Assembly (NCBI GenBank): GCA_937901395.1
Contig: CALCDB010000203.1
Location: 1 to 5,482 of the forward strand
Origin: an uncultured Verrucomicrobiota bacterium
Lineage (GTDB): Bacteria > Verrucomicrobiota > Kiritimatiellia > RFP12 > UBA1067
Reading direction: 5' to 3'
DNA length: 5,482 nt
Position numbers and translations under genes: made by a program. Under the pieces are notes generated by a model that was not told where the DNA came from, made no database searches, and saw only the letters and a program-made list of their open reading frames with translations. This document shows positions 1 to 5,330 of this stretch, in pieces; the first letter of the stretch is position 1; each line of letters begins with the position of its first letter.

Positions 1-3000
1 TATGTCGTCGCTTGTTACTGTGTAAGTTCCGCTACCAACATTGCCGTACCAGAGGAAGCCATCGTACACGCAAACGGTGGTAATCGCATTTCCGTCGGCA
101 TCAACGACGGACAGACCCGTTGGCACCGCGGTAACGTCATTCGCAACTGGAGCAATCTTGGCGGCTTTGGCCGGCTCCTCAATCTTAATCGAGCCATTCT
201 GCGTCGCGCCGATTATGTTCGCAATCGGGAGCGTAACGCCGGTCAAATCGTAAACAGCGCCATTGGCGATCTCGAGCGGACTTGCCACCGAAGCGAGCTT
301 GGCAGTAGCGATGGTGTTGCCAGCGATTTCCATCGCGCCGGTGAGCGTCAACGCACCGTCGCCGGTAATCTCGCCGTTCTTGATCGTCAGGTAATTGAGC
401 GTGAAGGCAGCATCCAAACCGAGATTACCACCATCAAGCTCGATTGTTCCATTCTCCATCGTACAAGCGGAGTTGGACACATGCAACGAACCCGCCGCAA
501 CCTTAATCGTTCCCGAACCGGAAACCTCGGTATTGACGATGTGGAACTGACCGTCGCCACTCTTGGTCAATATGTACTCACCAAGGTTCAACGTTGTTTT
601 CCCGTGAGCGCTACCGACAAGACCGAAGTCCTCCTGCGCATCGATTGTTGAGGAAGCTGTCAGACTAAGATTCAGAATCTGCATCTGCGTAGTTGGCTGG
701 CCTGCGCGTGTATTGCGCAACGTACCACCGTTCAGCACAATCGTCGGCTGACCGTTGTTGGAGTACCCATTAAAATCAAGCACGCCATTCGCGTTAATCG
801 TAACCGTGTAATTGGTTCCGAGCGCCTTTTGCGCCGTCGTCTTCAAAACGCCAGCATTGACAATCGTCTCCGCAGTACGGCTCGCACCGAAATTCACGCA
901 AATCGTCCCTGTGCCGCCCTTGGTAAACGCGCCACTGCCAACGAGCGCCGGAGTGATCTCTTCTTCGCCGTCGTAGTTGTAGGTGAGCGGAGCGGCTCCA
1001 GCATTAACATCAACTTGCGCTCCGGTGTTAATCGTAATCGCCGAAGCGACAAGCGTCGGAGCGATGACTTCATCGCCAGTATAGGTATAGACAAGCGCGC
1101 GTTCACCCGCGTCAATATCCAGCTCGATTCCAGTCACGATCGTCAGATCGCCTGCAACATTGGTGAAATCGTACTTCGCAAAGTTGTCCGCCGTCTCGGC
1201 CGTGTAATTGATTGAGACCGCACCATCGCAAGTAACGATGATTCCGGAATAAGGAATTGTATCGTCCCCAATTTTAACAGTCGCGCCATTCTTAACCTCA
1301 ACCTTGACATCGCCAGTCCATGTCTCGTCATCAATCTTCGTGATGATATCATCCAGCGTTACCGTATCCAAATCCTTAAGATCAATATCGCGCGAGGACT
1401 CGATCTCGTATGTAACCGTCTTCGCGATGGTATCGTAAACGACAATCGCGTTCGCGACCGGCGTATCGGAGTCTCCAATATAGACTGCGGCATGGCGCTC
1501 GCGCTGATTCGCTACCGAAAGCGTACCGTTGCAGAGCGTAAATGTACTTTCGGTCGTAAAGCCAGCCGGGAAGCGAACCGACACGCCAGAACCGATCGTG
1601 ACATTACCGGGAATCTGGGTAGCAAGCGAACCGCCTGTAATCGCCGAAAGGTCAAGCATTCCCTCGCCAACATTAAGCGTACAGGTGTTATTGCCCATCC
1701 GCAATGCATCGAGAATCTTGAGCGCACCCGCGCCAGACTTGGTAACCGTGCGATTATCGTATTCCGTCGAGAAAATGCTACCGAACTCAACCGTCATATT
1801 CTCGGGGATGTTGAGCGTCGGGCCAGTTCCGTTACGCATACGCAGACCGGTCGTGAGCGTCACCGTACCGCTCGCCGCATCACCAAGCGCGAACTTAAGG
1901 ATATTGTTCGCGGTATTGAAGTCAAACGCCTTGTAGGTCGCGTGTCCTTCGCCAATCGACTTAGCACCTGCGTAGAGGGTAATCACATTGTTATTGCCAA
2001 TCGTCCAACGAGTATTGGACATATCCAATGTGCCCCAAACATTGACATGGGCGGAACTTCCATAGCCCAAAGTGTCGTTATCATTCTTGTTTACGAGGGT
2101 AGCATTTTTGTTGATATTAATCGTACCTTGTATGCTCTGTCCATTGCCGTAATAATTAACCTTGCAAGTATCGGCAATCGTCAACGTCTTATTTGCGGCA
2201 ACAGCGGCAGTCCACTTGATTTCGCTTGAACCGCCAAGCGTGAGATTGCCACCGCAAGTAATCGGTGGAACCGTCGTCGCAGCCGCCGCGCCAACATAGT
2301 TGTAGGTCAGATCGTTATTCCCCGAATCAACGGTAAGCATCGTCTCCGATACCACGGTAATAGGAAGCTCTGAAGTAATTTTGCCCACATTGTAGGTTGG
2401 GCTCGTCCCATAATTATCTATGATTGTTACCGCACCAGTACCCTTAAAAGTAATGTTTTTAGCGGTAACTTCACCATCCATATAAATGTATGCGCCATTA
2501 TTAACCGTAATTTCGGCAGGTATCGCTGCACTCGGCGCAACATGATCCCAGTCAATTTGACTCCAGAATATCTCGGCATCGTTTTCCAGCGTCACCGTCG
2601 CCACGGTCGGACCAACATCAGTCCGCTCGACAATCACCACCGCTGCAATACATGCACGATTGGCACTGCCCATTGGGTCGCCGGGAGTCGCCAAAATATC
2701 AAGCGTTGGACCAGTGAGGTCTTTGATGCGAAGTGCGTTTACACCTTCGACAATTGTACCCGTCTTAGGAGTTCCCCAGGTATCAGAGCCCTTGCACACC
2801 TCACCATTCTTGTAAGTATAACTTTCATCATTGACGGTCGGCGCATTGAAGCATGTACCCTTGTCGGTCGCATAAATAATTATCGCATCATACAGCGAGA
2901 ATGGAATATTGGTAAAATGCACCTCAGCCCCCTTGTTATCATGATTTCCATCGTCGAGATAACCCTTCAGTGGCATTGAGGAAACATCCGTATATTTCCA

Positions 3001-4587
3001 AGTATTCTTACTCGTCCAAATCACCTTGGCGGTATCGCCAAGCACCTCCTTACCATTAAGATCATAAGCGGTGACTGTTTGCGGATTCGACTGGGTAGCT
3101 GTTTTATTGGAATCGAACCATGCACTCCCAGGTATCGTCATCCCCAAAACGTCGATATCTCCGCTCGTCGCGGAAATGACGGTCGCGGCATCACTGTCTG
3201 AGAAGTTTACCGCCAAGACCGAAGATGTCGGAAACTTATAAGCGGCGACTTCCTCAGCGGAAAGCTTCTTGGCGAAAATCGCAACGCGATAAACCCGCAT
3301 TCCAGTGGCGATTTCGCCGCCGTTCGTATTGTAGTTGCCGATTCCGATTTTAGTAATATTTCCAGAGCTACCCTGAAGCCCGGTATTACCCATCTTCTGT
3401 ATGCCATCAACATAAGTGGTGGTGCCGACACCAGACGCTCCTTGATATGTATAAGCAATTAAATGTCGACCGCTCAAAGCAAAACTAACTTCGCCATAAC
3501 CCGTAGCACCATTCCACAGCTGATACATTTTGCTCCCGTCGCAATCAATTGACACCTTGTTGGAGCCAGACACCATCGCGTCAATTAGAGCTTTTCTGGT
3601 AGATCCGAAATTCGGAATATCGGCGTCAAGAATAACGGTAAGCTTGCGATTATCATACATCTCGGAGCAACTTGACGGAACGGTCAGCGTAAGACCGTTG
3701 CTCGCACCGATGGTCACCGAGCCATCGACATTAACCGTGCACGTGTTTCCGATTGTCCAGGTGAAATCACCAGACGTCGGATCGTTGAAATCCGTCCACT
3801 CGGCGACAACCGCTTCCTTCGCCGTTTCGCTGGGGAACTTATAGGCGGCGAGTTCGTTCATGCCAGACGCATTCAGATAGCTCGAACCCGCAATAACCAC
3901 AATCTCCTCGATCTTCATGCCCGTTGCCGGCTGAGCGTTAGTCGGCTTAGTTCCTTCGCCACGATACGAACCAATCGAAATGCTCGTCAACGGGCTGCTA
4001 TTCCATCTAATGCCTTGATCATAACTACCATCCAACGTTCCGTCGTTTGCACCGAAGTACATACCCGTGCCGCCGCCAGCATTGTAAGAATAGACGAACC
4101 GACCAGATGAAGCCGGAATCGGCTGCTTAGTCGTCCCGACAAGGGTTAAATTGCCTTCGGGGCGAATGTTGCCGTCATAATATGTGGTTGCCTTATTGGA
4201 ATTGTTCGCCGTCAACAAAATACCAGTATTATTACATTTGGTACTGCTTCCGTTAATAACTTTGTTGGCGATCAAAATTGTCGGTTGTGTAACGGCCGCC
4301 GTTGGCAAATTGGAATATCTGACGATAACAGTAACGTTGTTATTGCCAGATGTCGGCTCCAGCGTTACGCCCGAAGTCGTGCTAATGGTGATTCCATGCG
4401 CATCTACGGTGTTGCCATTCGCTTTGAGCGTATAGCCGCCAACCGTAATGCCGGTCTCGGTATCCGCACCGGTGAAGTTCGAGAAGACCGCAGTCGGATT
4501 GACCGCCGCCCACGCCGAGCCGGTGATGAGTAAAGTCGCAAGTGTGCACACTACACTCGCCACGTATTTCTTTATCATTTCTTTCAT
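1..4587 (-). CDS. Giant secreted LamG / autotransporter-repeat surface protein (3' end outside window)
   Basis: The frame is open for 1529 codons with no stop to the window edge. The start is ATG at 4587, chosen because AAAGGA (4602-4597) lies 9 nt upstream; a second ATG at 4578 is worse placed. Residues 1-27 form a signal peptide: basic MKEMIKK, a hydrophobic core, then AWA before A28. Order after that: a beta-rich N-terminal stretch; LamG-like module 1 (about 85-252); a linker; LamG-like module 2 (about 310-453); a beta-sandwich-like domain (about 530-655); and Ser/Thr/Gly/Asn-rich beta-repeat sequence from about 660 to at least 1489 with PATR-like repeats. LamG and PATR modules are known from exported adhesins and autotransporters, so a cell-surface or secreted role, perhaps in glycan binding, is inferred. 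No catalytic motif was recognised. No beta-barrel, PEP-CTERM or type 9 sorting signal is visible because the C-terminus is missing. TTA, CTA and TCA codons are rare, which explains the long antisense frames. Confidence 0.93.
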   Translation of the reverse strand, partial: MKEMIKKYVASVVCTLATLLITGSAWAAVNPTAVFSNFTGADTETGITVGGYTLKANGNTVDAHGITISTTSGVTLEPTSGNNNVTVIVRYSNLPTAAVTQPTILIANKVINGSSTKCNNTGILLTANNSNKATTYYDGNIRPEGNLTLVGTTKQPIPASSGRFVYSYNAGGGTGMYFGANDGTLDGSYDQGIRWNSSPLTSISIGSYRGEGTKPTNAQPATGMKIEEIVVIAGSSYLNASGMNELAAYKFPSETAKEAVVAEWTDFNDPTSGDFTWTIGNTCTVNVDGSVTIGASNGLTLTVPSSCSEMYDNRKLTVILDADIPNFGSTRKALIDAMVSGSNKVSIDCDGSKMYQLWNGATGYGEVSFALSGRHLIAYTYQGASGVGTTTYVDGIQKMGNTGLQGSSGNITKIGIGNYNTNGGEIATGMRVYRVAIFAKKLSAEEVAAYKFPTSSVLAVNFSDSDAATVISATSGDIDVLGMTIPGSAWFDSNKTATQSNPQTVTAYDLNGKEVLGDTAKVIWTSKNTWKYTDVSSMPLKGYLDDGNHDNKGAEVHFTNIPFSLYDAIIIYATDKGTCFNAPTVNDESYTYKNGEVCKGSDTWGTPKTGTIVEGVNALRIKDLTGPTLDILATPGDPMGSANRACIAAVVIVERTDVGPTVATVTLENDAEIFWSQIDWDHVAPSAAIPAEITVNNGAYIYMDGEVTAKNITFKGTGAVTIIDNYGTSPTYNVGKITSELPITVVSETMLTVDSGNNDLTYNYVGAAAATTVPPITCGGNLTLGGSSEIKWTAAVAANKTLTIADTCKVNYYGNGQSIQGTININKNATLVNKNDNDTLGYGSSAHVNVWGTLDMSNTRWTIGNNNVITLYAGAKSIGEGHATYKAFDFNTANNILKFALGDAASGTVTLTTGLRMRNGTGPTLNIPENMTVEFGSIFSTEYDNRTVTKSGAGALKILDALRMGNNTCTLNVGEGMLDLSAITGGSLATQIPGNVTIGSGVSVRFPAGFTTESTFTLCNGTLSVANQRERHAAVYIGDSDTPVANAIVVYDTIAKTVTYEIESSRDIDLKDLDTVTLDDIITKIDDETWTGDVKVEVKNGATVKIGDDTIPYSGIIVTCDGAVSINYTAETADNFAKYDFTNVAGDLTIVTGIELDIDAGERALVYTYTGDEVIAPTLVASAITINTGAQVDVNAGAAPLTYNYDGEEEITPALVGSGAFTKGGTGTICVNFGASRTAETIVNAGVLKTTAQKALGTNYTVTINANGVLDFNGYSNNGQPTIVLNGGTLRNTRAGQPTTQMQILNLSLTASSTIDAQEDFGLVGSAHGKTTLNLGEYILTKSGDGQFHIVNTEVSGSGTIKVAAGSLHVSNSACTMENGTIELDGGNLGLDAAFTLNYLTIKNGEITGDGALTLTGAMEIAGNTIATAKLASVASPLEIANGAVYDLTGVTLPIANIIGATQNGSIKIEEPAKAAKIAPVANDVTAVPTGLSVVDADGNAITTVCVYDGFLWYGNVGSGTYTVTSDDI
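475..576 (-). repeat. PATR-like autotransporter beta-strand repeat 3
   Basis: Residues 1338-1371. YILTKSGDGQFHI, then SGSGTIKVAAGSLHVS, keeps the TKxGxG core and the closing aGsL strand. It is more diverged than repeat 2. Confidence 0.65.
817..939 (-). repeat. PATR-like autotransporter beta-strand repeat 2
   Basis: Residues 1217-1257. GSGAFTKGGTGTICV, then ETIVNAGVLKTTAQKALG, is the clearest match to the PATR consensus: 'GxGxlTKxGxGTl' followed by 'TxVNaGxLkxxxxxalG'. It directly follows the second unit of the 36-residue tandem repeat. Confidence 0.85.
931..1146 (-). repeat. Tandem 36-residue repeat (two units) in the beta-repeat region
   Basis: Residues 1148-1183 and 1184-1219 align without gaps at a period of exactly 36. 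Shared positions include T-I, TG, D, AG, L-Y-Y, G-E, I, P, LV and S, about 17 of 36 identical by my count. The hallmark is L(T/V)Y(N/T)Y.G at 1165-1171 and 1201-1207. Confidence 0.8.
1630..1752 (-). repeat. PATR-like autotransporter beta-strand repeat 1
   Basis: Residues 946-986. The core TVTKSGAGALKIL, followed by NNTCTLNVGEGMLDLS, fits the PATR consensus (TKxGxGxLxLxG...T.vn.G.L.l). In known proteins such repeats build passenger-domain beta-helices. Confidence 0.72.
2254..2361 (-). repeat. Distant third copy of the 36-residue repeat
   Basis: Residues about 743-778. It opens with IT, carries VDSG, and reaches LTYNYVG at 760-766. The spacing from the opening IT to LTYNY equals that in the 1184-1219 unit, with no gap. 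After the LTYNY core it diverges, apart from a proline and a glycine pair. Confidence 0.55.
2623..3000 (-). other. Beta-sandwich-like domain between LamG and beta-repeat parts
   Basis: Residues about 530-655. The order is IPFSLYDAIIIYATD, then FNAPTVND, then YTYKNGE, then NALRIKDLTGPTLDI, and finally ACIAAVVIVER. This succession of strands, with a 'YD.iiY', an inner 'N(G)..Y', an 'L.i..L.g.tl.i' and a closing 'aaivIvE', resembles carbohydrate-binding beta-sandwich domains that recur in large exported PVC-phylum proteins. The assignment is by pattern memory only, and I cannot name the family with certainty. Confidence 0.4.
3229..3660 (-). other. LamG-like (concanavalin-type jelly-roll) module 2
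   Basis: Residues about 310-453. The strand LIAYTYQG followed by TTYVDG matches the LamG pattern 'hia.tydg...lYvdG'. The module closes with MRVYRVAIFAKKLSAEEVAA, the classic LamG ending, and then YKFP. It shares the AAYKFP terminus with module 1, so the two look like copies of one cassette separated by a linker with beta-strand repeats (254-309). Confidence 0.75.
3832..4335 (-). other. LamG-like (concanavalin-type jelly-roll) module 1
   Basis: Residues about 85-252. Alternating short beta strands (RYSNL, GILLTA, RFVYSYN, SISIGSYRG) end in a MKIEEIVVIAG strand, a helix-like segment and AAYKFP at 247-252. The ending matches the typical LamG-like finish of a last strand followed by a helix of the 'LSaeEvaal' type. 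The N-terminal boundary is approximate. The fold is inferred from pattern, chiefly from its resemblance to module 2. Confidence 0.6.
4507..4587 (-). other. Sec signal peptide of the giant surface protein
   Basis: Residues 1-27 have a charged start (MKEMIKKYV), a hydrophobic core with LATLLI, and a small-residue cleavage motif A-W-A followed by A28. This is a standard signal peptidase I pattern. It implies export across the inner membrane and also supports ATG 4587 as the start. C14 is not in a lipobox, so a lipoprotein is unlikely. Confidence 0.88.
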
Positions 4588-4596
4588 TTTCGTTTT

Positions 4597-4602
4597 TCCT
4601 TT
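4597..4602 (-). promoter_or_regulatory. Ribosome binding site of the surface-protein gene
   Basis: AAAGGA lies 9 nt upstream of ATG 4587. This decides between that start and the next in-frame ATG at 4578, which would be 18 nt away. Confidence 0.8.
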
Positions 4603-4631
4603 CAGTTTTTCAACTTATAAATAAAATCGAA

Positions 4632-4682
4632 CTAAATTCTCTTTCTCTTTTCTTTCATTTTGGTTTTATTTTTCATCTCCAT
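4632..4682 (-). CDS. Possible 16-codon leader ORF upstream of the surface-protein gene
   Basis: ATG at 4682 opens a short frame ending in TAG at 4634-4632, reading MEMKNKTKMKEKRKRI. A second in-frame ATG (4676) sits 9 nt after AAGG, a good SD distance. It lies wholly in the untranslated leader, 44 nt before the main start. The peptide is almost all Lys, Arg, Glu and Met, and the leader is purine-rich anyway, so chance is a real explanation. It could act as a translational leader, but nothing in the sequence proves translation. Confidence 0.2.
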   Translation of the reverse strand: MEMKNKTKMKEKRKRI

Positions 4683-4697
4683 TATCCTTTTTCGCCT

Positions 4698-4717
4698 AAG
4701 GGAAGCCACCTTCCCCT
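4698..4717 (-). promoter_or_regulatory. Leader hairpin, copy 1
   Basis: On the minus strand AGGGGAAG pairs with CTTCCCTT around a GTGG loop, giving 8 pairs with one G-U. It begins roughly 10 nt after the predicted transcription start. No U-run follows, so it is not an intrinsic terminator. It may protect the 5' end of the mRNA or bind a regulator. Confidence 0.6.
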
Positions 4718-4803
4718 AAACTACTATGGCGAATAATACCATATTCCCGGTGAACTTGTCAAGCAGGGAAAGAAAATAAATTAAGCACAGTTTTAGGGGA
4801 AGG
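4709..4803. repeat. 12-bp perfect inverted repeat flanking the surface-protein promoter
   Basis: CCTTCCCCTAAA (4709-4720) and TTTAGGGGAAGG (4792-4803) are exact inverse complements. They enclose 71 bp that contain the whole promoter. Similarity extends weakly outward (CTTCCCTTAGGC on the left arm read on the minus strand, CTTCTTTAAGC on the right). No recombinase is in the window. Confidence 0.7.
4733..4762 (-). promoter_or_regulatory. Sigma-70-type promoter of the surface-protein gene
   Basis: The -35 is TTGACA (4762-4757), a perfect consensus, and the -10 is TATTAT (4738-4733), with an 18-bp spacer. TGG just before the -10 gives an extended -10 (TGnTATTAT). Transcription would start near 4727-4725, leaving a leader of about 140 nt. 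The near-identical promoter before the toxin gene supports the call. Confidence 0.8.
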
Positions 4804-4816
4804 GGGGGGAGCCTTC
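4799..4816 (-). terminator. Weak hairpin after the toxin unit, doubtful terminator
   Basis: GAAGG and CCTTC can pair across an 8-nt C-rich loop on the minus strand, downstream of the small ORF that follows the toxin. No U-tract follows, so termination here is unconvincing. The same bases include the right arm of the inverted repeat and a G8 tract (4802-4809). Confidence 0.2.
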
Positions 4817-4845
4817 TTTAAGCATCTTCTTGGGCAATATCCATA

Positions 4846-5013
4846 TCATTGATTATAGTCACATTTAAAAATGCTCTGTTGGCGCTTTGCGAGACTATAC
4901 TCATAGCGACGTGCGCGCTTCGCCAATGCTGAATCATTGGATTCAACCGCCGCTGCCCTTTGTTGCATCTTCTCCCAGTTAGCAACGCCTTCTTCTATTG
5001 TAGTCGTTTTCAC
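4846..5013 (-). CDS. Short ORF overlapping the toxin, possible truncated HigA-type antitoxin
   Basis: Fifty-five residues begin with GTG at 5013, sharing GTGA with the toxin stop. AAAGG (5027-5023) lies 9 nt upstream, which supports this start. The sequence (VKTTTIEEGVANWEKMQQRA to its end near KCDYNQ) is charged and probably helical. A gene overlapping the 3' end of a HigB-type toxin normally encodes the XRE-family antitoxin. Such antitoxins have a similar charged lead-in before an HTH of the 'AGLTQ..vA' type, but here the frame ends about where the HTH should start. Either it is truncated or it is an unrelated small protein; the antitoxin link is positional inference. Confidence 0.5.
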   Translation of the reverse strand: MKTTTIEEGVANWEKMQQRAAAVESNDSALAKRARRYEYSLAKRQQSIFKCDYNQ

Positions 5014-5237
5014 AAACCAAGACCTTTCATGATGGCGAGTGCTTTTTTAATCTCTTGCTTCGGCGTTTTTTGCGTCTTCTTAATAAAGCCATTAAGAATA
5101 TAAATCACATTTCCAACTATCGTATAACAATAAAACGCCCGCCCTTGCATACCATCTGAACGTACGCGCAATTCAAATAGATTGTCGCCTATTTTCTTCG
5201 CATCTGGAGCCACTAAGCGCCCACATTTCGATAACAT
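5010..5237 (-). CDS. RelE/HigB-family (phage Gp49-like) toxin, N-terminally short
   Basis: Seventy-five residues. KKIGDNLFELRVR (14-26), GRAFYCY (32-38) and NGFIKKTQKTPKQEI (49-63) are the signature blocks of the Gp49-like HigB group of type II toxins, which are ribosome-dependent mRNA interferases. The conserved ELR arginine, the GR.fY arginine and the KKTQKTP lysines are all present. Family members usually run to about 105-115 residues; here roughly 37 N-terminal residues (first strand and helices) are absent. The frame upstream can extend by only 12 codons before TAG at 5276-5274, inside the promoter module. It is expressed, if at all, from the module's promoter, and is followed by an overlapping small ORF in HigB-HigA order. 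The fold is probably compromised, so activity is doubtful. Confidence 0.8.
   Translation of the reverse strand: MLSKCGRLVAPDAKKIGDNLFELRVRSDGMQGRAFYCYTIVGNVIYILNGFIKKTQKTPKQEIKKALAIMKGLGL
5023..5027 (-). promoter_or_regulatory. Ribosome binding site deciding the GTG start after the toxin
   Basis: AAAGG lies inside the toxin's 3' end, 9 nt before GTG 5013. It favours GTG over the internal ATG at codon 16, and points to translational coupling with the toxin. Confidence 0.6.
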
Positions 5238-5239
5238 TT

Positions 5240-5245
5240 CTCCTT
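5240..5245 (-). promoter_or_regulatory. Unusually close ribosome binding site of the toxin
   Basis: AAGGAG is a near-perfect SD but ends only 2 nt before ATG 5237, closer than the usual 5-9 nt. The purines may be part of former coding sequence (in frame they read KEGE) that now serves as an SD by chance. This fits the idea that the toxin's 5' part was replaced. Confidence 0.5.
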
Positions 5246-5257
5246 CTTTTCGCCTAA

Positions 5258-5276
5258 TAGGGATACTCGCCCCCTA
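5258..5276 (-). promoter_or_regulatory. Leader hairpin, copy 2
   Basis: TAGGG pairs with CCCTA across a 9-nt loop on the minus strand. It lies at the same place in the module as the copy 1 hairpin, although the loop and inner stem sequence differ. It is shorter and weaker (5 bp). Confidence 0.4.
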
Positions 5277-5290
5277 AGCTACTACTGCGA

Positions 5291-5320
5291 ATGATACTAT
5301 ATTTCCAGTGAACTTGTCAA
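5291..5320 (-). promoter_or_regulatory. Sigma-70-type promoter of the toxin unit
   Basis: TTGACA (5320-5315) and TATCAT (5296-5291) have the same 18-bp spacer as the copy upstream of the surface-protein gene. The -10 is slightly weaker and lacks the extended TG. The start of transcription would be near 5285, leaving a leader of about 48 nt before ATG 5237. Confidence 0.75.
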
Positions 5321-5330
5321 GCAGGGAAAG

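Larger units (their letters stand above)
4689..4772 (-). repeat. Promoter-leader module, copy 1 (direct repeat)
   Basis: These 84 bp match 5247-5330 without gaps, about 66 of 84 identical by my count. The block 4750-4772, covering the -35 and the sequence upstream of it, is identical over 23 bp. The variable part, 4700-4712, is mainly the hairpin. Both copies have the same orientation and end just before an SD-like purine stretch. Confidence 0.9.
5247..5330 (-). repeat. Promoter-leader module, copy 2 (direct repeat)
   Basis: This is the second copy of the 84-bp module, 558 bp from copy 1 and in the same orientation. It contains a promoter, a hairpin, and the shared GGCGAAAA that leads into the toxin's SD. 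It borders the toxin reading frame directly. Confidence 0.9.

Noticed and set aside
829..1215. Plus-strand frame of 128 codons
   Set aside because: It is an antisense shadow of the PATR and 36-residue repeat region, Arg/Asn-rich, and resembles no protein family.
1492..2229. Plus-strand frame of 245 codons
   Set aside because: It is exactly antisense and in register with the surface-protein codons. It stays open only because TTA, CTA and TCA are rare in that gene. Its Arg-rich translation shows no domain.
2542..2979. Plus-strand frame of 145 codons
   Set aside because: It is antisense to the beta-sandwich-like domain of the giant protein and has no SD or recognisable motif.
4698..4717. Leader hairpin as an intrinsic terminator
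   Set aside because: The stem is good but no U-run follows on either strand, and it sits just after the transcription start.
4542..4736. Plus-strand frame of 64 codons rich in Ser, Phe and Leu
   Set aside because: It covers the signal peptide, leader and promoter of the minus-strand gene. Its composition simply reflects the pyrimidine-rich complement of the purine-rich leader.
4818..4960. Alternative minus-strand frame ending in NDMDIAQEDA, overlapping the antitoxin-like ORF
   Set aside because: It has no SD or overlap logic and the upstream part reads as random sequence. The GTG frame has a good SD and a protein-like composition.
5250..5276. Extending the toxin upstream of ATG 5237
   Set aside because: The frame meets TAG at 5276-5274 after 12 codons, has only a rare ATT as a possible start, and lies inside the repeated promoter module.
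5247..5330. Module copies as insertion-sequence ends or attachment sites
   Set aside because: They are direct repeats made of promoter and leader elements. No transposase or integrase, terminal inverted repeat or target duplication is visible.
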